Part shown: positions 41,904 through 49,088 of the stretch, in pieces
Layout: every line of letters begins with the position of its first letter
Position numbering within the stretch: position 1 is the stretch's first letter
Virus record (IMG/VR): IMGVR_UViG_3300008117_000023
Span: 1 to 64,000 of that record
Reading direction: 5' to 3' (one strand)
DNA length: 64,000 nt
Source of the DNA: a virus
Translations under genes and position numbers: made by a program
The notes under the pieces: model-generated
The model's database searches: none
What the model was told of the DNA's origin: nothing
Seen by the model: only the letters and a program-made list of their open reading frames with translations

Positions 41904-43948
41904 TGATTAAAAAAATACTTTTAAGTCCATGGACTGCTCTATTAACTCTAGCGTTAGTAGTAGGCATACGAATAGCAGATCCTACATTCGTTGAAAGTGT
42001 AAGACTACGCTACTTTGATACATTAATTACTTCTAAAGCACCTACAGAAAATAACATCTATACAGTTAACATAGACGAAGCTGCTTTAGACAAATACGGC
42101 CAATGGCCATTACCCAGGGCAGAATATGCTAAAATTATTAAAGATTTGTATGATCGTGGTGCTGGCCTTGTCGTTCTCAATGTGCTTATGGCTGAGCCTG
42201 ATCGCACTGGTGGCGACTCAACTCTTGCCTCAGCTCTTAAACAATATCCTGTAGTACTAGGATCAGTGCCTGCTGATAAAACTAAAAATATACCACGCAA
42301 CCCAGGCAGTGCTGTACTAGGGCCAGAGTGGTTAGATCAAATTGTACAATACCCGGGCCTTATTGCTAACGTACCGCAGTTAGAAAATTCAGCAGCAGGA
42401 ATTGGTATTGTATCAACTATGCCTGAAGTTGACGGAGTGAATCGTCGATTACCTCTTATCGTTGCAGTTGGCGATAAACTTTATCCTAGCATAGCTATGG
42501 AAACACTGCGAGTAGCAGCTGGCGATTCAACCTTTCAAATCAAACTTTTTGAAGGCGGTGTTGAAAAAATGCGTATACCTAAGTTTGGTCCTGTTACTAC
42601 AGATAACTTAGGTCGGGTATGGATTGATTGGAGTCAACAAAGTAAAAATGTTAGTTTACTTGAGTTGCCTAAAAACCTAGATGGTGCTATTGTTATTGTT
42701 GGTCCAACCGCAGCTGGTATCAGTAATCCTGTACCAACCAGTATGGGTGCTGTATTCCCACATGCTGTGCAGGCTAGTGTTATTGCTACAATGATTAACG
42801 GTATAGTTATACAGAGACCAGATTATGCCAACGGTGTAGAAATCTTAACACTAGTATTAGCAGGTATACTATTATTATTCTTAACAAGGTGGACTTATGT
42901 TGGTATTATTTCAGGTGTTGTTATTATTGGGACTAGTGTATTCGCTGGCTCCTATGCTTATGCACAGTTTAGTTGGCTCTTCGATTCAACTGGTATTGTG
43001 GTCGGGCTTGTTCTGGTTATGCTTCATGCTTATGGCATTAAGTTTATAAGCGAGTTCTTACAGAAACAAGCAATCAAGAAACAATTTGCAGGCTATGCTA
43101 GCCCTACAGTAGTTAGACTGTTACAAGAAAATCCAGACTTAATTAAGAAGGGTGTTAAGAAAGAAGTCAGTATACTGTTCTCAGACTTACGCGGCTTTAC
43201 ACCCTTAGGTGAAAGTTTTGGAGATGACGTTGCAGGTCTTACAAAAATAATGAACGGCTACATGGATGCCATTACACAACCTGTACTAGATGCAGACGGT
43301 ATGATTATTAAGTACATTGGTGATGCTAGTATGCATATACATAATGCACCTATTGAAGATTTGAACCATCCTGCTACAGCAGTACGCACAGGATTGAAGA
43401 TGCTTAAAGCAGTGGAGAAATTTAATGAAGAAATCATTATACCTCAAGGAAGACCTGCCGTTGGCATGGGTGCTGGTATTAATACAGGGTTGGGATATAT
43501 TGGAGAGATGGGATCAACTGCAAGACACAGCTACGATGTACTAGGTGATGCTGTTAGTACTGCTGCCCGTATTGAAAGTAAATGTAAAGAGTATGGATGC
43601 TTGTTGCTAGTTGGCGGCGCAACAGTTGATCGCTGTGGAGATGACTTCTTCTTCCTTAAGATTGATGATCTTGCTGTAAAAGGTAAGAGTGTAGGAATTG
43701 CTATCTATACAGTATTAGATGATATCACTGATACGTATCATGTTGCTAAAAAAATACACGAATCAATGCACGGTGCATACAGAGGACAAAAGTTTAGTAC
43801 GGCTATTAGCATGTGTAAACAACTAAAAGGTCAGTTTGACGGCAAAATGGACAAGTATTACGACATGTGGATAGAGCGTTGTGAGTTCCAGCAGACTCAA
43901 ACTCTACCTAAAGATTGGAACGGCGTTTTTATAGCGACAAGTAAATAA
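41903..43948 (+). CDS. CHASE2-domain class III adenylate cyclase
   Basis: 681 residues. N-terminal span (~8-25), a periplasmic CHASE2 sensor (~30-300: YTVNIDEAALDKYGQWPLPR; VVGPTAAGISNPVPT), three C-terminal spans (~312-385) and a cytoplasmic class III cyclase domain (~420-600). Metal residues Asp428 (FSDLRGFT) and Asp474 (YIGDAS) and the adenine-choosing Lys470 and Asp545 (SYDVLGDAV) are present. Arg556 is present, but the transition-state Asn is Ser552 (VSTAAR), so activity may be reduced. It would make cAMP in response to an envelope signal, next to the curli/FecR genes. Confidence 0.92.
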   Translation: MIKKILLSPWTALLTLALVVGIRIADPTFVESVRLRYFDTLITSKAPTENNIYTVNIDEAALDKYGQWPLPRAEYAKIIKDLYDRGAGLVVLNVLMAEPDRTGGDSTLASALKQYPVVLGSVPADKTKNIPRNPGSAVLGPEWLDQIVQYPGLIANVPQLENSAAGIGIVSTMPEVDGVNRRLPLIVAVGDKLYPSIAMETLRVAAGDSTFQIKLFEGGVEKMRIPKFGPVTTDNLGRVWIDWSQQSKNVSLLELPKNLDGAIVIVGPTAAGISNPVPTSMGAVFPHAVQASVIATMINGIVIQRPDYANGVEILTLVLAGILLLFLTRWTYVGIISGVVIIGTSVFAGSYAYAQFSWLFDSTGIVVGLVLVMLHAYGIKFISEFLQKQAIKKQFAGYASPTVVRLLQENPDLIKKGVKKEVSILFSDLRGFTPLGESFGDDVAGLTKIMNGYMDAITQPVLDADGMIIKYIGDASMHIHNAPIEDLNHPATAVRTGLKMLKAVEKFNEEIIIPQGRPAVGMGAGINTGLGYIGEMGSTARHSYDVLGDAVSTAARIESKCKEYGCLLLVGGATVDRCGDDFFFLKIDDLAVKGKSVGIAIYTVLDDITDTYHVAKKIHESMHGAYRGQKFSTAISMCKQLKGQFDGKMDKYYDMWIERCEFQQTQTLPKDWNGVFIATSK

Positions 43949-43949
43949 T

Positions 43950-44282
43950 TTACTTACCTGTACTGTCAAATTTCTGACTTTGGCTTTGATATTTGTTAAT
44001 AATAAAATCTAATTCTGCTCGATCATCGTTATTAAGTTGTTGATCAAGCATTGTTTTGTGTTCTAGCACCATTGCTAGTTTTGTGTTCATGCGAATCATG
44101 TCGTTGTCTAACATTCGTACACGATCTACTAACTTAATCAGCGTACCCATTGTTTCACCTATGATAGGATCTATTTCCTCAGTTACCCACTTCCATATAA
44201 AGTAGATAAAATATCCCATGCCCATTGCGGCAATAATAGGAAATCCATACTCATTAATTGCTTTTGCAATATCATCTAACAT
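43950..44282 (-). CDS. Small membrane-anchored coiled-coil protein, paralog A
   Basis: 110 residues: N-terminal span ~12-33 (YGFPIIAAMGMGYFIYFIWKWV), then a charged coiled coil. It shares G-(F)P-I-x-A opening and general layout with the adjacent gene, so the pair is a duplication. Type resembles BhlA/YvrJ-like holin-related phage proteins. Convergent with the cyclase; the stops of the two genes lie within the palindrome AAGTAAATAATTTACTT. Confidence 0.75.
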   Translation of the reverse strand: MLDDIAKAINEYGFPIIAAMGMGYFIYFIWKWVTEEIDPIIGETMGTLIKLVDRVRMLDNDMIRMNTKLAMVLEHKTMLDQQLNNDDRAELDFIINKYQSQSQKFDSTGK

Positions 44283-44560
44283 TAGTCTCTCCTTGCATCG
44301 TTCTTACCTTCGTTAGCCGCAATTCGGTCTACGTTAGGTTTTACTTTTAGTGCATAGCTCATGAGAGCATCGATCTTTACTAGATCGTTGTTCATAGTTT
44401 GTACACGATTATCAAGCTGTGCAATAATGTTTTTTAGTGTTTTTACTGATCCAGTAACGCCCGCTAGAATAAACTTCAGCGAGATAAACACAAAGATTCC
44501 GGCCGCTAGTGCCCCTGCGATCGGAAATCCAACATCTCCTACTAATGTTAGAAAATCCAT
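44282..44560 (-). CDS. Small membrane-anchored coiled-coil protein, paralog B
   Basis: 92 residues: span ~10-34 (VGFPIAGALAAGIFVFISLKF), then a coiled coil with RVQTMNNDLVKIDALM. Its stop shares a base with the paralog's start. As for paralog A, a holin/antiholin-like role is possible. It reads from an AT-rich leader; no clear promoter is seen on this strand. Confidence 0.75.
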   Translation of the reverse strand: MDFLTLVGDVGFPIAGALAAGIFVFISLKFILAGVTGSVKTLKNIIAQLDNRVQTMNNDLVKIDALMSYALKVKPNVDRIAANEGKNDARRD

Positions 44561-44622
44561 AAAAAAAGCCCCCTACGCTCTGCTATTGTATTTAGCTGTA
44601 GCCACTCCAAAAATTAGAATTT

Positions 44623-44630
44623 GGTAAATA
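44623..44630 (+). promoter_or_regulatory. T4-type late promoter octamer (GGTAAATA)
   Basis: GGTAAATA 31 bases before the 44661 ATG, with AAAGGAGAGGG between. Confidence 0.65.
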
Positions 44631-44660
44631 CAATGACACTTTTAGTTCAAAGGAGAGGGA

Positions 44661-44945
44661 ATGAACAGTGACTTAAAACTATTTAAATGGATAATACTAC
44701 TTCTAGCGTTACCGTTAGGATTAGCATATTTCAGCGATGGTGATAGATTCCGTTACCCATGCCAAAACCCAGACAATTGGGAGAAAGCAGAATGTCAGCT
44801 ACCGAGATGTGATGTAACACGAACATGCCCGGAGCATATATTCAAAGGCGGTAGAGATCCTAGACTAGGACCACCAAAGGACGGGGATACTCCAGCAATG
44901 AGTAAACCAGCTACTTCAAAAATTGATATTAAGGAATGCAAATAA
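44661..44945 (+). CDS. Small membrane-anchored cysteine-containing protein
   Basis: 94 residues: signal anchor ~8-24 (FKWIILLLALPLGLAYF), then an extracytoplasmic part with Cys pairs (YPCQNPDNWEKAEC; LPRCDVTRTC) and a Gly/Pro/Lys tail ending KECK. Probably periplasmic with disulfides. Its stop overlaps the next ATG. Similar proteins occur in T4-like marine phages; function unknown. Confidence 0.72.
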   Translation: MNSDLKLFKWIILLLALPLGLAYFSDGDRFRYPCQNPDNWEKAECQLPRCDVTRTCPEHIFKGGRDPRLGPPKDGDTPAMSKPATSKIDIKECK

Positions 44946-45502
44946 TGGAACTACTAAAAAAATTCACTAAAAAAGATGAAGATACAGGAGAACACTTTAT
45001 CTATACTGAAGAGCAATTAATGGCTCGCTTAAAATTCTTTATCGGTATTTGTCTATCACTGACACTATTCGGTATTGTATTTGTTGTGCTGTATTCATTA
45101 ATATTTGTAACACAGCCTTTAAACGCAATTAGTCCAATTGATCAAAAATTCTTTGAATTAATTATTCCAATTGCTACATTCTTAACAGGTACACTAAGTG
45201 GTATTATGTTAGCAGGTGGTGATAAAGATCTAAGAGCCAAAGCATTAGATGCAGCTAATAAAGCACCTACAGTAAGCCCAGCACCAACAACACCTGCACC
45301 TAGCGGATTTAGTGCTAGTGCAAGTTTTGGCGGAGCAACTGCTAGTTTCAATAAGCCAGCAGCCCCAAGTTTTGGCGCACAGCCATTAGGTGGTACTCCA
45401 ATGAGTGCTGTACCAAGTTGGGGGACTATTCCAACTTCAACACCTATGATGAGTGCTACAGGCAAACCGATGCCAGTACAAGATCCAGAACCAGAACTGT
45501 AA
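44945..45502 (+). CDS. Membrane protein with Ala/Pro/Ser-rich tail
   Basis: 185 residues. Two spans (~32-56 and ~70-90) preceded by a charged N-terminus, then a low-complexity tail of Ala, Pro, Ser, Thr and Gly (APTTPAPSGFSASASFGG). Start at 44945 (AAGGAATGCAAATA upstream). A terminator follows. Conserved membrane-protein style of marine myoviruses; function unknown. Confidence 0.72.
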   Translation: MELLKKFTKKDEDTGEHFIYTEEQLMARLKFFIGICLSLTLFGIVFVVLYSLIFVTQPLNAISPIDQKFFELIIPIATFLTGTLSGIMLAGGDKDLRAKALDAANKAPTVSPAPTTPAPSGFSASASFGGATASFNKPAAPSFGAQPLGGTPMSAVPSWGTIPTSTPMMSATGKPMPVQDPEPEL

Positions 45503-45518
45503 ACTTATTAGTTCAAAA

Positions 45519-45542
45519 AAAAGGCCCGAAGGGGCCTTTTTT
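45519..45542 (+). terminator. Rho-independent terminator
   Basis: AAGGCCC-GAAG-GGGCCTT then TTTT. Confidence 0.92.
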
Positions 45543-45619
45543 AATGACTGCTATTTTTCTTTATTGATTCCTTCAATGATCGTTATTAAAAAATACAATG
45601 AAAAACTGCTGGATAGTAG

Positions 45620-45648
45620 TTGATTTCTATTGTAAATACATGTATAAT
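45620..45648 (+). promoter_or_regulatory. Sigma70 promoter with internal late octamer (ahpC)
   Basis: TTGATT, 17 bases, TATAAT; the spacer contains TGTAAATA (45631-45638). A TCAGTATTTACACTGA hairpin-like repeat lies in the leader at 45670-45685. Confidence 0.7.
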
Positions 45649-45738
45649 AAACTTGTTCAGGTAGAAAACTCAGTATTTACACTGAGGTAATTTTAAACTG
45701 ATAATTATTATTTCATGACACACACTAAGGAGAAGTAT

Positions 45739-46278
45739 ATGAAAACAGTTGGTGATAAACTAGAAAAATTTGCAGTCACAGGTGTTAAGCCAGGACAACC
45801 AGAAGATGCGTTCTTTGAAATTACAGACGAGAGTTTTGCAGGAAAATGGAAAGTAATCGTTTACTATCCAAAAGATTTTACATTTGTTTGCCCTACAGAA
45901 ATTGTAGCCTACGACAAATTGGCACAAGACTTTGCTGATCGCGATGCAGTATTGCTCACAGGTAGCACAGACAATGAGTTCTGCAAAGTTAGCTGGCAAA
46001 ATGCTCACGCAGATCTAAAGAAAATTACTCATACACAATTTGCTGATACACAGCGTGGCGAGTTGAGCTTGATTGAACAGTTGGGCGTGTTCTACGCACC
46101 AGCAGGTGCCGCACTTCGTGCAACATTCATCGTTGATCCAAACAATGAAATCCAACACGTTACTGTTAACAACTTAAACGTTGGTCGTAGCCCAGAAGAA
46201 ACACTTCGTGTATTGGATGCGCTACAAACTGGCGAACTTTGCGCTTGTAATCGCACAGTCGGGGGAGAGACTCTATAA
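45739..46278 (+). CDS. ahpC: Peroxiredoxin AhpC
   Basis: 179 residues, typical 2-Cys peroxiredoxin. Peroxidatic Cys51 in YPKDFTFVCPTE and resolving Cys168 in ELCACNRT (with a further Cys170). It reduces H2O2, organic peroxides and peroxynitrite. AAGGAGAA five bases before the ATG. Two genes later an AhpD-like protein could recycle it, as in actinobacterial AhpC-AhpD. It has its own promoter and probably leads the three-gene operon. Confidence 0.95.
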   Translation: MKTVGDKLEKFAVTGVKPGQPEDAFFEITDESFAGKWKVIVYYPKDFTFVCPTEIVAYDKLAQDFADRDAVLLTGSTDNEFCKVSWQNAHADLKKITHTQFADTQRGELSLIEQLGVFYAPAGAALRATFIVDPNNEIQHVTVNNLNVGRSPEETLRVLDALQTGELCACNRTVGGETL

Positions 46279-46691
46279 TGTTAGACTGCCTAATAGTAGG
46301 TGATAGCATTGCAGTTGGTACAGCAATGGCTAGACCAGAGTGCGTAAGTTATTCAAAAGGTGGATGGAACAGTTGGCAATGGAACAAAGATTATTTGTCT
46401 AAAGCCTCCTCACAACCTGCTAAAACTATTATTATTAGTCTAGGAGCCAATGATCACAAAGGCGTCAAGACAGAAGCAGAACTTCGTAAAATGCGAGAAG
46501 CTGTTAAGGGCGATCGAGTATTTTGGATTGACCCTGGACAAGATCGTAAACCTATTCCGCACGATGCTATTGTACGCATTGCCAAAGAATACGGTGATGT
46601 GATATTGCCTAGACCAAAAAGCCATATGAGTGCAGACGGAATCCATCCTACTGGACGTGGATATAAAATCTTAGGAGATCAAACACGATGA
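46278..46691 (+). CDS. SGNH/GDSL-type hydrolase
   Basis: 137 residues. Block I GDSIAVG (Ser10), block III GAND (~58-61) and block V DGIHPTGRGY with Asp/His are present, so the Ser-Asp-His site is complete, although the protein is shorter than most SGNH enzymes (~180). It may deacetylate glycans or cleave an ester. No signal peptide. Coupled by TAATG to ahpC and by ATGA to the AhpD-like gene. Confidence 0.85.
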   Translation: MLDCLIVGDSIAVGTAMARPECVSYSKGGWNSWQWNKDYLSKASSQPAKTIIISLGANDHKGVKTEAELRKMREAVKGDRVFWIDPGQDRKPIPHDAIVRIAKEYGDVILPRPKSHMSADGIHPTGRGYKILGDQTR

Positions 46692-47194
46692 GTTTTATTG
46701 AAACAATAAAAGGCGCACTACCAGACTATGCAAAGGATACCAAGTTAAATCTTGATGCTGTTTTAGTACGCAGTACACTAGACGCAGATGTAGCCTTGGG
46801 TTGTGCTGTGGCTGCACTAGCCGCAACAGGTAACGGCAAGGTACTAAGCATCCTGTTAGCAGATGCTCCTGTACATGCAGAGTCAGCAATGACAGCCGCA
46901 AGCATTATGGCACAGAACAACGTGTGGTACCCATTCGTTGAGATGGCTGATGATCCTGCACTCAAAGGATTGCCTGCTCAGTTACGTATGAACGCTATTG
47001 CAAGTCACGGCGGAACAACTAAAGCAAACTTTGAAGCATTTAGTTTGGCTGCTAGTATTGTGGGCAAGTGTCACTTCTGTGTTAAGGCACATTACGAGAC
47101 ATTGAAGACAGAAGGATACACTGTTGAACAGCTTCGTGACATTGGTCGTATTGCTAGTGTGATGAACTCAGTTGCTAAGGTTTTGAATAGCTAA
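46688..47194 (+). CDS. AhpD-like alkylhydroperoxidase
   Basis: 168 residues, carboxymuconolactone-decarboxylase/AhpD fold. Active-site CHFCVKAHYETL supplies C-x-x-C with the following His, as in AhpD, which carries electrons to AhpC or has weak peroxidase activity. Helical throughout. It closes the ahpC operon, making a complete small peroxide-defence unit. Confidence 0.88.
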   Translation: MSFIETIKGALPDYAKDTKLNLDAVLVRSTLDADVALGCAVAALAATGNGKVLSILLADAPVHAESAMTAASIMAQNNVWYPFVEMADDPALKGLPAQLRMNAIASHGGTTKANFEAFSLAASIVGKCHFCVKAHYETLKTEGYTVEQLRDIGRIASVMNSVAKVLNS

Positions 47195-47248
47195 TTTCAC
47201 GATAGTGAATTAATGATTTTCACTATGTACTTTAGGTAGTTTTGTCAG

Positions 47249-47284
47249 TATAATGTTTATAAGTACTAATGCAAGACAGTACTT
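47249..47284 (+). promoter_or_regulatory. Promoter -10 and leader hairpin of pqqA
   Basis: TATAAT at 47249-47254 with only a weak -35 (TGTACT at 17 bases). The leader holds AAGTACT...AGTACTT (47261-47284), then AAGGAG. The isolated -10 may need an activator. Confidence 0.5.
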
Positions 47285-47308
47285 ATTTCATTAACAAGGA
47301 GAACTATT

Positions 47309-47380
47309 ATGTGGACAACACCAACAGCAACTGATATGCGTTTTGGTTTCGAAATCACAATGTACGTGATGAATCGTTAA
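47309..47380 (+). CDS. pqqA: PQQ precursor peptide PqqA
   Basis: 23 residues, exactly the usual PqqA length. It begins MWTTP and has RFGFEITMY then VMNR, aligning with the PqqA pattern M-W-x-x-P...R-x-G-x-E-V-T-x-Y...NR. Glu15 and Tyr19 are the two residues that PqqE cross-links and that become pyrroloquinoline quinone. AAGGAGAACT gives strong translation. It is monocistronic, with its own promoter region and terminator; no pqqB-E genes are in the window, so the host enzymes would be used. Confidence 0.92.
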   Translation: MWTTPTATDMRFGFEITMYVMNR

Positions 47381-47404
47381 TAGTAAAAATGTTCTAGAAA
47401 GCTG

Positions 47405-47428
47405 CCCCACTTCGGTGGGGTTCTTTTT
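47405..47428 (+). terminator. Rho-independent terminator of pqqA
   Basis: CCCCAC-TTCG-GTGGGG then TTCTTTTT; its T-run merges with the next -35 box. Confidence 0.93.
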
Positions 47429-47455
47429 GACTTAATGTTTAAATAATGTTATAGT
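47427..47455 (+). promoter_or_regulatory. Sigma70 promoter starting in the terminator T-run
   Basis: TTGACT, 17 bases, TATAGT, only 7 bases before the 47462 ATG; the spacer contains TTTAAATA. Confidence 0.55.
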
Positions 47456-47461
47456 TATCTT

Positions 47462-48004
47462 ATGATTGAATACGAATATTACGACTGGAATAATCTCATT
47501 GGTCCAAACCAACGAGAAAAATATGTCACCAACATCCGACGGTTGGTAGCTGACGGACAATATTGGACAAATAGTCCTCGATATCAAACAAATGTAAATA
47601 TTTTTGGATTACCTGGAGAAGAATGGACTAATCTAAAAATGAGTTTTATTTGGAGTTGTTTTGCTTATCTAAAAAGAGACGTTCCAATTAAAACAATTAA
47701 AAGCTGGGGGTATATGACATCACTGTCCTACACCGTAGAAGATAGAAATACTTATTGGCATCAGCATCTTAGACAAGATTCTAAAGTTATAAGCGGAGTA
47801 TACTATCTTCAATTACCATCAGGTGTTGATATGTCAACTGCTGGAACCGAGTTCGCTCCGCAAGGGCCAGAAAACCCTGGACATCACTTCGCTGAAGCTC
47901 GAATAGGGCATTGGATCATTTGGCCCGGAAAAACTTGGCATCGTCCAGGAATTCTGCAGAGTCAAGAAGATCGCTTTATTGTTGCGGCTGATTTAGAGTT
48001 TTAA
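47462..48004 (+). CDS. 2OG-Fe(II) oxygenase-like protein
   Basis: 180 residues. TYWHQHLRQDSKVISGVYYLQ supplies the metal His region, and HWIIWPGKTWHRPGI with DRFIVAADLEF supplies the distal His and Arg, as in the prolyl-hydroxylase-like phage oxygenases. It differs from the 31403 protein outside these motifs. Substrate unknown. It lies directly after pqqA, but with a separate promoter. Confidence 0.72.
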   Translation: MIEYEYYDWNNLIGPNQREKYVTNIRRLVADGQYWTNSPRYQTNVNIFGLPGEEWTNLKMSFIWSCFAYLKRDVPIKTIKSWGYMTSLSYTVEDRNTYWHQHLRQDSKVISGVYYLQLPSGVDMSTAGTEFAPQGPENPGHHFAEARIGHWIIWPGKTWHRPGILQSQEDRFIVAADLEF

Positions 48005-48031
48005 TATAAGTACTTAATCATGGAGAAAAAA

Positions 48032-48241
48032 ATGGAAGAAAAAGAAGCTAAACGCTGGGTATTTAAAGCAGAGGATATTTTTGAGGACATTCCCACAGAT
48101 CCTGAGAACTGTCTAATGAAAATTCCTGAAGAAGTATCTAATGCTATAGGGCTAGCACCTGGCGATCGAGTAAAAGTTTTATGGGGTGATCAGGGCACTA
48201 TTATTATAGAAAAGGCAAAAGAAACAGATGCCAAAGAATGA
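48032..48241 (+). CDS. AbrB/SpoVT-like small DNA-binding-fold protein
   Basis: 69 residues. KIPEEVSNAIGLAPGDRVKV-LWGDQGTIIIEK is the swapped-hairpin AbrB pattern found in antitoxins and transition-state regulators; an acidic N-terminus precedes it. The ATG at 48032 was chosen because GGAG lies seven bases upstream. No toxin gene is adjacent. It could regulate phage or host promoters. Overlaps infA by 14 bases. Confidence 0.75.
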   Translation: MEEKEAKRWVFKAEDIFEDIPTDPENCLMKIPEEVSNAIGLAPGDRVKVLWGDQGTIIIEKAKETDAKE

Positions 48242-48449
48242 CGATCTACTAGAAGTTGAGGGCGAAATAGTAGAGGTTTTACCAAATCAAACATTTAACG
48301 TACTATTAGATGTGAACAAAAGCATGATTGTCTGCTACACCAGCGGACGTATGCGTCAAAACAAAATCCGATTAGTAGCAGGAGATCGTGTAAAAGTAGA
48401 AATGAGCTCATACGATCTATCCAAAGGACGTATTTCATTCCGTATATAA
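48228..48449 (+). CDS. infA: Translation initiation factor IF-1
   Basis: 73 residues, as in bacterial IF-1 (~72). An S1/OB fold with the family's marks: VEGEIVEVLPNQTFNVLL, GRMRQNKIRLVAGDRVKVEM and the ending YDLSKGRISFRI, all close to cellular IF-1. IF-1 binds the ribosomal A site during initiation and helps IF-2/IF-3 select the start codon. A phage copy, next to bS21 and TilS in the same genome, points to control of initiation. Confidence 0.93.
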   Translation: MPKNDDLLEVEGEIVEVLPNQTFNVLLDVNKSMIVCYTSGRMRQNKIRLVAGDRVKVEMSSYDLSKGRISFRI

Positions 48450-48473
48450 TATTGGGTTTTAACTCCGATAAAC

Positions 48474-48530
48474 TTGACTGTTAATTTTTTTCGTGTAAAG
48501 TGTAAATACAGTAGTGAATAGTTCTACTGT
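48474..48530 (+). promoter_or_regulatory. Putative promoter and leader hairpin
   Basis: TTGACT, 16 bases, TAAAGT, overlapped by TGTAAATA (48501-48508). ACAGTAG...CTACTGT (48508-48530) follows, ending at TTTTGGAGAAG, the ribosome site for 48545. Confidence 0.55.
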
Positions 48531-48544
48531 TTTGGAGAAGTACC

Positions 48545-49063
48545 ATGCAGATCTACACCAAAGGAAGTACACGAAAAACCCAAAAAATCGTTAAGGATTT
48601 GACTCGCTTCTGCGCAGAAATGCTCATGAGCAAGCGCCTTGCAGACGGTTTGTTGATCCGTATAGAATTTATTAAAGATCTTGACAATCAGTATGATGGC
48701 GATTGCGAGTATGTTGATGAAGAATCCCGCCCAAAAGAGTTCCTTATTAGAGTTAACAACTCATTAAAATTAAGCAAAAAACTTAGAACCATATGCCATG
48801 AAATGGTACATGTAAAACAGTATGCAACAGGTGAAATGAAATACATGAGCCGTCCTGCCCGTTTTACCAAATTCCAAGGCACACTTTACCCAGACGAATT
48901 TGACTATTGGGATAGTCCGTGGGAAATTGAAGCATTTGGACGTGAACCCGGATTGTATACCAGATGGATCGATTCTAGAGGTCATACCAAAAACATCATT
49001 TTTGACACACGTCACGTAGACGACGATATAACTTCTGAAGAGATAGAATATATTAAAGGTTGA
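48545..49063 (+). CDS. SprT/zincin-like metalloprotein A
   Basis: 172 residues. ICHEMVHVKQYATGEM carries H-E-x-x-H, and SPWEIEAFGRE gives a downstream Glu that could be the third ligand. No signal peptide. It resembles SprT/WSS1-type small metallopeptidases that act on DNA-associated proteins. A shorter relative with the same HEMVHV-x-Q and PWE-x-(D/E)AF motifs is at 54768. Likely early, given the sigma70-type promoters around it. Confidence 0.82.
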   Translation: MQIYTKGSTRKTQKIVKDLTRFCAEMLMSKRLADGLLIRIEFIKDLDNQYDGDCEYVDEESRPKEFLIRVNNSLKLSKKLRTICHEMVHVKQYATGEMKYMSRPARFTKFQGTLYPDEFDYWDSPWEIEAFGREPGLYTRWIDSRGHTKNIIFDTRHVDDDITSEEIEYIKG

Positions 49064-49088
49064 CTGCCGTTTAGATTGATACTATAAT
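49060..49088 (+). promoter_or_regulatory. Sigma70 promoter
   Basis: TTGACT, 17 bases, TATAAT, 34 bases before the 49123 ATG. Confidence 0.8.
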